A stretch of DNA of 41,657 nucleotides from an uncultured Synergistales bacterium (GTDB taxonomy: Bacteria; Synergistota; Synergistia; Synergistales; Aminobacteriaceae), in contig CAJOEW010000012.1 in the NCBI GenBank assembly GCA_905233525.1, positions 1-41,657 of the forward strand, given 5' to 3'. The position numbers were made by a program, and so were the translations under genes. How positions within the stretch are numbered: the first letter of the stretch is position 1; each line of letters starts with the position of its first letter. Of this stretch, positions 1 through 8,859 are shown one piece after another. Under the pieces are notes generated by a model that did no database searches, was not told the origin of the DNA, and worked only from the letters and a program-made list of their open reading frames with translations.

Positions 1-1
1 A

Positions 2-76
2 TTTGATCCGCCTGAATGGGATTATACGCTTGGCTCTTGGGTTGAACTACCGAAAGAAAAACATATATCGGACTAA
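2..76 (+). CDS. C-terminal fragment of a CDS that starts before the window (…FDPPEWDYTLGSWVELPKEKHISD*)
   Basis: Open frame 2 from the left edge to TAA at 74-76, followed by a hairpin terminator. Confidence 0.5.
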   Translation, partial: FDPPEWDYTLGSWVELPKEKHISD

Positions 77-84
77 AAATAATT

Positions 85-112
85 CCTCCCTCAGTTAAAA
101 GGGAGGTCTTTT
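85..112 (+). terminator. Rho-independent terminator
   Basis: CCTCCC-tcagttaaaa-GGGAGG followed by TCTTTT. Confidence 0.7.
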
Positions 113-145
113 ATTTAATTACAGCTTTTAAAAATTTGCGTTCAC

Positions 146-1159
146 TTACATAAAGAAAAATCTTATTACGAAAATCATACCGGCGATCGCAGCTCCTAAC
201 ACTCCGAAGAAAAATATATCCTCTACAAATTTCATACTGCGTTCGTTTTTTTCTGGTTCCGGCTGGCCTTTTGTCTTTAACATAATATCTTTTGTGAGTG
301 TTAATAATCCGCGGATCTCATCGTTAATTCTGACGTAAATATATGCGCGGTCATTAACTTTTTCGACGGTCTCAACTGGAAAAACAGGAGCTTGTCCGCT
401 TTCATTCAGGAACTTACGAACAAGAGCAGCCGTGCCCTCGCCTTCGATCATTACTTCGATAATATCACCAGGTGTTATCGCTGATGAAGCTTTACCGCGA
501 ACAGGATCAACTATTGCGCCGCATTTAATGATCGTTTCTTTGCGCTTTTCTTCTTCAGGATTTTTTTGTTCTTCTTCTTTAGCCTTTTGAACTTGTTCGG
601 CTTTCTCTACAATGGATTTTGCAGGCTTTAAAACTTTTGCACGCTCCAATTCATTACGGCCTAACGGTTCAGCATCGCACATGGCCGTGAATACACATTG
701 AGTCGCTTCTTCAAAATTACGCCTGATTAAACTTTCGTATTGACGTAATTTGGGCTTAGTGTTGTTTTCAAAAAGGGCTTTGCGATCTTCGTTCTTAAGT
801 ATGTGTCTTAAACTTTCCTGTAATTGTTCGCCGAGATCTTTATCGAGAGGTCCCATTTGTTTAAAACGCTGTACGAATTTTCGCCACTCGGTCGAAGGTT
901 CTACAAATGCTTTTGAGGTGTACGGTTTAGCAGCCCAAAAAGCCTGGAAGACATTTTTACCTGTCTTACCTTCAAAAATCATACAGAACGCTCCGCCCAC
1001 ATCGCCGCGGCTTGGTGTGAATGTAAATTTAAATGCTAAATATCCAGGAGTTTTTTTACCTTCACTTTGTGCAGCGCGATCTTCATGTTGTCTTGCTTCA
1101 GAATTTGCTGAAGTAGCATTCTCTATATCACGAATATCATTTAAATCAAATTCAGGCAT
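146..1159 (-). CDS. Hypothetical protein with one C-terminal TM helix (possible tail anchor) and a charged central region
   Basis: 337-aa ORF; C-terminus VEDIFFFGVLGAAIAGMIFVIRFFFM; family not recognised. Confidence 0.75.
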   Translation of the reverse strand: MPEFDLNDIRDIENATSANSEARQHEDRAAQSEGKKTPGYLAFKFTFTPSRGDVGGAFCMIFEGKTGKNVFQAFWAAKPYTSKAFVEPSTEWRKFVQRFKQMGPLDKDLGEQLQESLRHILKNEDRKALFENNTKPKLRQYESLIRRNFEEATQCVFTAMCDAEPLGRNELERAKVLKPAKSIVEKAEQVQKAKEEEQKNPEEEKRKETIIKCGAIVDPVRGKASSAITPGDIIEVMIEGEGTAALVRKFLNESGQAPVFPVETVEKVNDRAYIYVRINDEIRGLLTLTKDIMLKTKGQPEPEKNERSMKFVEDIFFFGVLGAAIAGMIFVIRFFFM

Positions 1160-1242
1160 GTTAATTTATTTTCCTCCGTGAAAGTTCTTGATTTTTGATT
1201 GATTATATATTTTAACGCACTCATTGAAAACGGCTAAAGATA

Positions 1243-1277
1243 CAAAAAATCCTCCGGCTGTTAAAAACCAGAGGACT
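1243..1277 (-). terminator. Rho-independent terminator for the Spy-like gene (minus strand)
   Basis: Minus strand: TCCTCtGG…CCgGAGGA followed by TTTTTT. Confidence 0.6.
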
Positions 1278-1302
1278 AACAAAAAATTCAACCGTTCAAA
1301 AA

Positions 1303-1881
1303 TTATTTCGCAGGTTCTTTATTTTCTTCAGTTTTTGGTGCGCCTGTCGGGACTGTATGATTTAATTCGAGCTGGCGTTTATGTTCCTCAATCTTATCCA
1401 AATGGCGCTCAAACTTCCAAATATTGATCTCCTGTTCGATTGCTGACATTGCCTTGTAAATATTCATGAGCTTATTTTTGTCTAACGGCTTATCAGTAAA
1501 CGCAGCCTCTAAATCTATTTTAAGTTTTGCCAATTCAACAGCCTTAGCTTTAATTTCCGGTGTCATGCCTGGAATTAAAAACAATCCGTGCGCATGGCCA
1601 TGACTCATAAAATTATTTCCTGGTAAATTTCCGCATGGCTTGTCATTAAAATCAGGTCTTGAAAATCTCTCGCAAGTTTTTCCAAAATCATGAGCCTTAA
1701 AATCACGTCCGCGACATTCAAAATTTTTTTCCGGCGGCATTCTTCTTGGTTGATTATTAAAATCCGGTCTTCTCATTTCTTCACGAGGCATTTGGCGATC
1801 GTCATTGACTTGAGCAAAAACTAATCCTGCCGATAATGCAATTGATAACGCTAATAAACTTAATACAAATACTTTTTTCAT
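1303..1881 (-). CDS. Secreted Spy/CpxP/ZraP-like periplasmic helical protein (LTxxQ-like), His/Asp/Arg-rich
   Basis: Signal peptide MKKVFVLSLLALSIALSAGLVFA; helical region PGMTPEIKAKAVELAKLKIDLEAAFTDKPLDKNKL… typical of Spy-like proteins. Confidence 0.6.
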   Translation of the reverse strand: MKKVFVLSLLALSIALSAGLVFAQVNDDRQMPREEMRRPDFNNQPRRMPPEKNFECRGRDFKAHDFGKTCERFSRPDFNDKPCGNLPGNNFMSHGHAHGLFLIPGMTPEIKAKAVELAKLKIDLEAAFTDKPLDKNKLMNIYKAMSAIEQEINIWKFERHLDKIEEHKRQLELNHTVPTGAPKTEENKEPAK

Positions 1882-1905
1882 GATATTACCTCCAAAAATT
1901 TCAGA

Positions 1906-2229
1906 CTAATTATTTTTTAATTCAGGCGGCATAGCTGGACGCTGGTTATTATCATCGTCAGGTTTTTTGTCCGGGCGTTTACCGTTAATATTTTTAGGCT
2001 CAGGCGGTTTTTTATCTCCACTCATTTTAGGCGGGCGTTTTCCATCTTTTGGCGGTTCGGGTGGGCGTTGTCCGTTAATATTTTTAGGTTCAGGCGGATT
2101 ATTATTTGACGCGAGCCTGTGAATTTTCTGCTGACCGTCAAGATATGCTTTTACATTCACATCAGCAAATGCGGCAGCACTGAAACTTAACACGATTACA
2201 AAACACGATAAAAACAAAAACTTCTTCAT
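1906..2229 (-). CDS. Small secreted proline-rich protein with repeated PPEPKNINGxRP motifs
   Basis: Signal peptide MKKFLFLSCFVIVLSFSAAAFA; PPEPKNINGQRP / PPEPKNINGKRP. Confidence 0.6.
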   Translation of the reverse strand: MKKFLFLSCFVIVLSFSAAAFADVNVKAYLDGQQKIHRLASNNNPPEPKNINGQRPPEPPKDGKRPPKMSGDKKPPEPKNINGKRPDKKPDDDNNQRPAMPPELKNN

Positions 2230-2289
2230 GATTAAAAAAATCTCCTAACTAAAAAATTTTTAAACTTAATTTAAATTTCCTACAACGCT

Positions 2290-2754
2290 TTAAAAATGCG
2301 ATTGTTCTTCACGCGGATCGATCCTTTTCGGCTGTTGCGGTTTAGGCGCTGGCTGTTGTTCACGAGGTGTAACGCGCGGATGTCCTCCTTTTTGTGCCGG
2401 CTGCTTATGATCGTCAGGTCTTGGCTGTTCATGAGGTGCAACGCGCGGATGTCCTCCCTTTTGTGCCGGCGCTCTATGATCCTCACGAGGCGGATCTAAT
2501 CTCTGCGGCTCATGATGTGGCGGCTCGTTGTGCGGCGGTCTTCCTCTTGGATGTCCTCTATACTCATTAGAACTATCACTCGACGGTGGAGGCGGCGGAT
2601 CATCGTTATCGCTGTGTCTGTAAGTTATTTCAATATCATCAAGTTTCGTCTCAAGTCCTAAAAATTCTCTTGCGTTCGCCGTGCTGATACCATAAATTGC
2701 AGAGCCGGCTAAAGCTAAACATAACGCTGTTTTAAACTTCCTTTCTAGTTTCAT
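2290..2754 (-). CDS. Secreted Pro/His/Arg-rich low-complexity protein
   Basis: N-terminal signal-like segment; repeat AQKGGHPRVxPxEQ; upstream SD (aaggaggtt). Confidence 0.6.
   Translation of the reverse strand: MKLERKFKTALCLALAGSAIYGISTANAREFLGLETKLDDIEITYRHSDNDDPPPPPSSDSSNEYRGHPRGRPPHNEPPHHEPQRLDPPREDHRAPAQKGGHPRVAPHEQPRPDDHKQPAQKGGHPRVTPREQQPAPKPQQPKRIDPREEQSHF
2361..2498. repeat. About 2 copies of a 69-bp tandem repeat encoding AQKGGHPRVxPxEQPxPDDHKxP
   Basis: cacgaggtgtaacgcgcggatgtcctcc(…)tttgtgccgg at 2361 recurs at 2430 (period 69 nt = 23 aa). Confidence 0.7.
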
Positions 2755-2854
2755 TTTTATAACCTCCTTGCTTCAACGCTGATAGAATAACAGGAAAATA
2801 TGAATTAGCTATGAAGTAAAAACGGATTTTTCATGAAGGAGCTGTGTAAAAAAA

Positions 2855-3538
2855 ATGCGAATATTGATCGTCGAAGATGAGCCTTCAATTTCTGAAGTAG
2901 TTGAAGCTTACGCAAAACGTGAAGGATATGACACTAAATGCTGTTTTGACGGTGAAGAGGCTTTGAAAATTTGGGAGGCTGAAGAAAATTTTGATTTAAT
3001 CATTTTGGATCTCATGCTTCCAAAAATCAGCGGCGAAGACGTTTGCAGAATGATACGCCAAAAATCATCAGTGCCAATAATAATTTTAACGGCTAAAAGT
3101 TCTGAAAGCGATGTTGTTTCAGGATTGGACGCGGGCGCAGATGATTACGTCTCTAAACCTTTCAGTCCTCGCGTTCTCATGGCCAGAATACGCGCGCATT
3201 TAAGACCGTCCGATTTAAGAAAGAATACCGGCGTTGTGACATGTTGTAACGGAAGAATCGAGATCGATCCGGAATTAGTAGAGATACGAAAAGACGGTAA
3301 AGCTATTCAAGTTACAAAGAGCGAGTTTTTAATTTTCTCAACTCTTGCTTCAAAACCTGTTCGGACATGGTCAAGAGAAGAGATTATCAGAAATGCTTTA
3401 GGCGAAGATTATGACGGCTTCGATCGAACTGTTGACACATACGTAAAAAATTTACGCAAGAAATTATCAGAGCCAGGCCATGAAAATGGATTTATAAAAA
3501 CTGTTTACGGTTTCGGTTACAGATTTGATGAAAAATAA
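2855..3538 (+). CDS. OmpR-family response regulator
   Basis: REC domain MRILIVEDEPS…DLIILDLMLPKISG…LTAKS; C-terminal winged helix (TVDTYVKNLRKKL…VYGFGYRF). Confidence 0.95.
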   Translation: MRILIVEDEPSISEVVEAYAKREGYDTKCCFDGEEALKIWEAEENFDLIILDLMLPKISGEDVCRMIRQKSSVPIIILTAKSSESDVVSGLDAGADDYVSKPFSPRVLMARIRAHLRPSDLRKNTGVVTCCNGRIEIDPELVEIRKDGKAIQVTKSEFLIFSTLASKPVRTWSREEIIRNALGEDYDGFDRTVDTYVKNLRKKLSEPGHENGFIKTVYGFGYRFDEK

Positions 3539-4895
3539 AATGAGATCATTGCGCGGACATTTTTTATTGTTATATGTTTTGTTAGCTGTGCTTGCTGGAA
3601 TAATCGTACCTGCTTCAGGCGTATGGCTTAGTATGAAAGCTTTTAAGAACTATCAAATACAACGCCGTCACGAAGATTTGGAGAGCCTCATAAATTCATT
3701 GAATGAAATTTTTAACGAAGAGCATTCATGGTCACATCGGCGCTTAATGGACGTTTTGAGACCTGCACCGCAATGGGGAGGAATGACGATAAAATTATTT
3801 GACCTCGCAGGAAATGAAGTATTTACGCTGCAGCCCAACCAATATCATCATCGCGGACGTATGAATGATTATGAAGCTGAAAAATTTAAAAAGGATTCGC
3901 AAATAGAATTTTTAACAGCAAATTTTGAAAACGGCCGTCTTGAAATTGAACACAGATTTCCGCCGGTCAGAATAGAAGATTCTTTTGTTAGTTATCTTAC
4001 TCGTTACACAGCTGCAGGAGCTTTAATCGTAATAATTATTGCGTGCGGACTTGGTTATATAGTGTCAGGACGTTTAAGCAGACCTGTTATAAAAGCTATT
4101 GAACACACACGAAGAATCAGCCGAGCCGAATATGACAGCGTAAACGATTTTCAAACGATAGGCATTAAAGAATTAGACACGCTTTCAAAAAGTGTAGCAG
4201 ATCTCGGAAGAACTTTAGCTGGTCAGGAAAAATTGCGCCGGCGTTTAATGACAGATATAGCTCACGAATTGCGCACGCCTTTGACTGTTGCAAGGACTCA
4301 GCTTGAAGCGATCGCCGATGGTATTCTTGAGCCTGATCCCGAACGTTTAAATTTATGTGTCAGCGAAATGGAACGGCTTGGAAATTTAATTGAAGATGTC
4401 GAAAGCTTATCACGTCTCGAGGGTGATAATTTAAAGATACGGCCTCAACAAGTTGACATGAAAAAATTTTTGGAAAATGTTTCAGATGCATTTGAGCCGT
4501 TGTTTAAAAATGCCGGTATAAAATTCTCGTGTGAAATTCAAAATAATTTAACAGCAGAAATTGATCCGGATCAATTCAGGCACGTGATAGACAATTTATT
4601 ATCGAACGCATTGAGATATACAGACGCAGGCGGCCATGTAATTTTGAGAGGCTTTAATGAAAAAAATAATTTAATAATTCAAGTTCAGGACGACGGAATC
4701 GGAATATCACCTGAAGATCTGCCGAACATATTTGAGAGATTTTACAGAACAGATCAATCACGAGCTAGAGTTACAGGCGGACGAGGAGTTGGTTTATCAA
4801 TCGTCAAAGCAATTGTTGAATCTCACGGCGGTAAAATTTCAGTAACGAGTCGTCAAGGCTCAGGAAGTTGTTTTAAAATTGATATGCCTTGTTAA
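3528..4895 (+). CDS. Sensor histidine kinase, two TM + HAMP + HisKA + HATPase_c
   Basis: H-box HELRTPLTVARTQLE; N-box DNLLSNALRYT; DDGIGI and GGRGVGLSIVK; overlaps the response regulator gene. Confidence 0.95.
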   Translation: MKNKMRSLRGHFLLLYVLLAVLAGIIVPASGVWLSMKAFKNYQIQRRHEDLESLINSLNEIFNEEHSWSHRRLMDVLRPAPQWGGMTIKLFDLAGNEVFTLQPNQYHHRGRMNDYEAEKFKKDSQIEFLTANFENGRLEIEHRFPPVRIEDSFVSYLTRYTAAGALIVIIIACGLGYIVSGRLSRPVIKAIEHTRRISRAEYDSVNDFQTIGIKELDTLSKSVADLGRTLAGQEKLRRRLMTDIAHELRTPLTVARTQLEAIADGILEPDPERLNLCVSEMERLGNLIEDVESLSRLEGDNLKIRPQQVDMKKFLENVSDAFEPLFKNAGIKFSCEIQNNLTAEIDPDQFRHVIDNLLSNALRYTDAGGHVILRGFNEKNNLIIQVQDDGIGISPEDLPNIFERFYRTDQSRARVTGGRGVGLSIVKAIVESHGGKISVTSRQGSGSCFKIDMPC

Positions 4896-4916
4896 AATTT
4901 GGAGGTGTTTAAAAAA

Positions 4917-6068
4917 ATGTTCGATGATCTTGTTATATATAAAGTCGATTCGTTTATAGAGCCGTCGAATCTTCATGAGCTTGTAAATTATGCGCTTCGT
5001 AATGGAGTGGCGGACGGTGATTTGTGGCATAATTATTTGACGCATTTAATTTTATCGAATGAAAATTATTTTTCACTGGCATGTGAACGTCGTGAGGCTC
5101 CTAAAAATTCATTGAGTGAATATGCAAAACGCGATTTAATTTATTTCAGCGAGCTTTACAGATTTGCGGCGCATGGAAATTTTCAATTTGATTTTTCAGA
5201 AAATACAGATAATCCCATATGTTCACTAGGTAAGAAAATTGCGCAGTCAGTTACGAATCCTGACGCAGTATTTAATCTTGTGACATGGTATTATAAAAAT
5301 TACGGTGTAGGGATATTTGCGCAGAATAAGGCATTCAGGCTGGACGATTCCGGAAAAATTGAAGCTGTTGCGAACGTCGGCAATATAAACTTAAATGATA
5401 TATTAGGCTATGAAATTCAGAAGAGCGAATTGATTGCCAACACTGAAGCGTTTTTAAATAACAAGCCTGCGAACAACGTATTATTATATGGCGACGGCGG
5501 TACAGGCAAATCCAGCAGTATAAAGGCGTTATTAAATGACTATTACGGGCGCGGATTAAGAATAATTGAAATTTACAGACATCAATTTAAAAGAATACCT
5601 GAGCTTGTAAAAAACTTACGGACGCGGAATTATTATTTTATAATTTTCATCGATGATCTTTCATTTGAACATGATGAGAGCGAATATAAATATCTCAAGG
5701 CTGTCATCGAAGGCGGGATTGAAACGAGGCCGGATAATATTTTAATATACGCGACATCAAACCGCCGTCATTTAATCCGCGAGATCTGGAGCGATCGTGA
5801 TGACATGGAACATAACGGCGACGTTCACAGATCAGACACGTTAGAAGAAAAATTATCGTTGTCATCAAGATTTGGTATAGCGATAAATTATTCAAGTCCT
5901 AACCGTGAAATGTATCATGAAATTGTAAAAGAACTTGCGAGACGAGCCGGAATAAATTTTGACGAAGCCGAATTATTAAAAGGCGCTGACGCTTGGGAAA
6001 TTAAGCACGGCGGAAAAACAGGAAGGGCAGCGCGTCAATATATTGATTATTTGTCAGGCCGTAATTAA
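4917..6068 (+). CDS. DUF815-family AAA+ ATPase
   Basis: Walker A YGDGGTGKSSS, IDDLSFE Walker B, DUF815-like architecture; ATG at 4917 follows SD ggaggtg (the listed TTG at 4899 lies upstream of the SD). Confidence 0.85.
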   Translation: MFDDLVIYKVDSFIEPSNLHELVNYALRNGVADGDLWHNYLTHLILSNENYFSLACERREAPKNSLSEYAKRDLIYFSELYRFAAHGNFQFDFSENTDNPICSLGKKIAQSVTNPDAVFNLVTWYYKNYGVGIFAQNKAFRLDDSGKIEAVANVGNINLNDILGYEIQKSELIANTEAFLNNKPANNVLLYGDGGTGKSSSIKALLNDYYGRGLRIIEIYRHQFKRIPELVKNLRTRNYYFIIFIDDLSFEHDESEYKYLKAVIEGGIETRPDNILIYATSNRRHLIREIWSDRDDMEHNGDVHRSDTLEEKLSLSSRFGIAINYSSPNREMYHEIVKELARRAGINFDEAELLKGADAWEIKHGGKTGRAARQYIDYLSGRN

Positions 6069-6130
6069 AATTAAATACAGAGCCGTTCTTAAATTTTGAG
6101 GCGGCTTTAATTTTTTTAGAGGTGTTACAA

Positions 6131-7029
6131 ATGCTAAAGAAGTTTAAGAAAAAATGCAGCACGTTTATAAATTTATTAGCTGCCGGTGATTTTAGTGGGA
6201 TCTTTGCGCGTTTATTTGGCAATAGACTAATTAACAATGTAAGAGCATTAAAATTTACTTACGTTAGGAAGAAATATGGCTCTTTTTTATCTCAGTATAA
6301 TTACGCATGGTGGGGGGGGTACGATCCGAGCACGATAAAATAATTTGGTGGAGTTGGCTGCAAGGTTTAGAGAACGCGCCGGAAATTTGTAAGGCTTGTT
6401 TAAGATCGTGGCGCAAGTGTTATCCTGATTACAAGATTGTTATACTAGACGAAAAAAATATTTCCGATTATATTTCCATTCCAGATTACATAACAAAAAA
6501 ATTTCACGATAAAAAAATGCTTCCTGCTCATTACAGTGATATATTGCGAGCGCAATTACTATATACTTACGGCGGAATATGGGCGGACGCTACAGTGTTT
6601 TGCAGTGCTAGAAATCCCGAATATGAAAATCTGTTAACATTGCCTTTATTCGCATTCAAAGAGAAAAATAATACATCGTGGTGTGCAGCGTCAAGTTGGT
6701 TTATAGTTTCAGATAAAAATAATCCGATAATAAAATTAACGCGTGATTTATTGTTTTATCATTGGGAGAAATGCGAGCATCAAATTGATTATTTCTTGTT
6801 TCATATGTTATTTAAACTGGCGGCTGAAAAATATCCTGACGAATGGGCGCGCGTTCCTGTTTATATGAACGATATACCGCATAAGATTCAAGCTAACATG
6901 TACGAAAATTATTCTGACGAGGTCATGAACGGTTTTAAGGCACTCAGTGATTTTCATAAGCTCACGTATAAATTAAATAAGTCGCCTTCAAATAAGAGCA
7001 TATACAATCATATAATCGAGAGCGCTTAA
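6131..7029 (+). pseudogene. Capsular-polysaccharide-synthesis-type glycosyltransferase (Caps_synth/DXD sugar-binding-like), split by a frameshift at a G8 tract; possibly phase-variable OFF
   Basis: Frame 1 ends …YNAWWGGYDPSTIK*; frame 2 continues HDKIIWWSWLQGLENAPEICKACLRSW…YGGIWADATVFC; G8 at 6312-6319 in the overlap. Confidence 0.75.
6312..6319 (+). repeat. G8 mononucleotide tract within the glycosyltransferase gene
   Basis: catggtGGGGGGGGtacg read directly. Confidence 0.9.
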
Positions 7030-7107
7030 TTTTTTTCCCTGCATAAATAAAAACAGGAAGATATTTTTTTACGATACCTCCCTGTTATTTTTTTGTTTAT
7101 TTTTTAT

Positions 7108-8700
7108 TTACCTGGAAAATTTTTTTATTATTAACAGCGTCAAAACCATTAACAAAATTCCGCCCGGAAGAGATATTAAAGCACTTGGAATATATCCGGC
7201 GATTAAATACGTTATGAAACTTATAAACGCTGCTGTTAATGCGTATGGTAATTGCGTTGCGACGTGTACAACATGTTCACATTGAGCACCAAGTGAGGCC
7301 GCTATAGTCGTATCTGAAATAGGTGAACAATGATCACCGCAAACAGCTCCGGCTAATGAAGCTGATACGCATAAAATTCCTAAAGGCTCATTTAACGGAA
7401 ATATATTTAACGTTATCGGAATCAAAATTCCAAAAGTTCCCCATGATGTTCCGGTTGCAAATGCTATAAAACAAGATATAGCAAAAATTATCGCAGGTAA
7501 TAATGATCTAAAACCTGATGCCGTATTTTGTACAACAGTTTCTATAAATTGCTTGGATCCTAATGCGTCCGTCATGGTCTTTAACGTCCATGCAAGTATT
7601 AAAATCATCAAAGGAGGTATTATCATTTTTAAACTGTCAGGTACACAGCGCGCTATATCTTTTAAATTCATAGTACGGCGGCAGAATAATAATATATAAA
7701 TTATCATCAATATTAACGCAACAGAAGAGCCTAAAGCTAATCCGACAGCAGCATCAGCATCAGCAAAAGCTCCCGTAAATGTATTGCCTGCAAAAAATCC
7801 GCCTGAGTAAATTATTCCTAACACACATAACACCGTGAGCATAACAACCGGAAATATTAAGTCCATAATTTTACCGGCAGGCTTGTTTGATTTTTCGACA
7901 GAACTATTTAAATTTTGCGGCGCTTCCATTAAAGGCTCAAGCTCTTTATTTTGGGCGTAATACTCGTGATTTTTCATTGGGCCGAAATCAAAATCAATCA
8001 GCGCAAGCGTAACCATCATTGCAATCGTTAAGAATGAGTAAAAATTATATGGTATAGTCCTGATAAATAATGATAATCCTTTGTCGTCATCTGCATAACT
8101 CGAAACAGCCGCAGCCCATGATGAGATCGGAGCAATTATACAAACCGGTGCTGCTGTAGCGTCAAGTAAATATGCAAGCTTCGCACGAGATATATTATTT
8201 TTTTCAGTAACTGGTCTCATTACAGATCCGACAGTCAAGCAATTAAAATAATCATCGATAAATATCAATACGCCTAACAAAATCGTAGACAATTGCGCGG
8301 AACGTCTGGACTTTATTTTTTTAGATGCCCATTCTCCAAAAGCTTCTGATCCTCCTGTACGCTGCATTAAAACTATTATCATGGCCATCATTAAAATAAA
8401 TATTATTATTATCTGATTGCTCTGATCTGATAAAACTCTTATGAAGCCGTTATTAAAAATTTGTTCGATAGTTCCGTCAATCGTAAATTCAGAGCATAAT
8501 AAGCCTCCTGTCAAAATTCCTATTAACAGCGATATATATACTTCTTTTGTAATTAAAGCTAAGGCTATTGCTACAACAGGCGGTAATAATGACCATGCAG
8601 TACCATAAAAACCGCTCATAGCTCCTTCACTGGCAAAAGCACCATAAATAAAAATCACGCTGAAAAATAAAGCAAGCGGCAATAAAAAATATCTTCTCAA
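7108..8700 (-). CDS. nhaC: NhaC-family Na+/H+ antiporter, copy 1
   Basis: GTAWSLLPPVVAIALALITKEVYISLLIGI…IDDYFNCLTVGSVMRPVT…ATGTSWGTFGI…GDHCSPISDTTI. Confidence 0.9.
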   Translation of the reverse strand: MRRYFLLPLALFFSVIFIYGAFASEGAMSGFYGTAWSLLPPVVAIALALITKEVYISLLIGILTGGLLCSEFTIDGTIEQIFNNGFIRVLSDQSNQIIIIFILMMAMIIVLMQRTGGSEAFGEWASKKIKSRRSAQLSTILLGVLIFIDDYFNCLTVGSVMRPVTEKNNISRAKLAYLLDATAAPVCIIAPISSWAAAVSSYADDDKGLSLFIRTIPYNFYSFLTIAMMVTLALIDFDFGPMKNHEYYAQNKELEPLMEAPQNLNSSVEKSNKPAGKIMDLIFPVVMLTVLCVLGIIYSGGFFAGNTFTGAFADADAAVGLALGSSVALILMIIYILLFCRRTMNLKDIARCVPDSLKMIIPPLMILILAWTLKTMTDALGSKQFIETVVQNTASGFRSLLPAIIFAISCFIAFATGTSWGTFGILIPITLNIFPLNEPLGILCVSASLAGAVCGDHCSPISDTTIAASLGAQCEHVVHVATQLPYALTAAFISFITYLIAGYIPSALISLPGGILLMVLTLLIIKKFSR

Positions 8701-8859
8701 GTAAAAATATCCTCCTGAAATTCAAATTTCTTTCGTTCGCCGAAATTTTACAACATACGTATAAATACTGAAATATAAAAAATGACCGCCAGTCCCAAAA
8801 AAACTAACCAGCGATCAAAATTTTTACAAGCTCTTAAAAAATTCAGGCTCTAAATAAAA

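Noticed and set aside
750-1181. 143-aa plus-strand ORF
   Set aside because: Antisense to the 337-aa minus-strand gene, with no SD or domain.
6307-6309. ATG at 6307 as the real start of an independent 240-aa glycosyltransferase
   Set aside because: No SD upstream, and the preceding frame encodes a plausible N-terminal extension ending at the G8 tract; a frameshifted single gene fits better.
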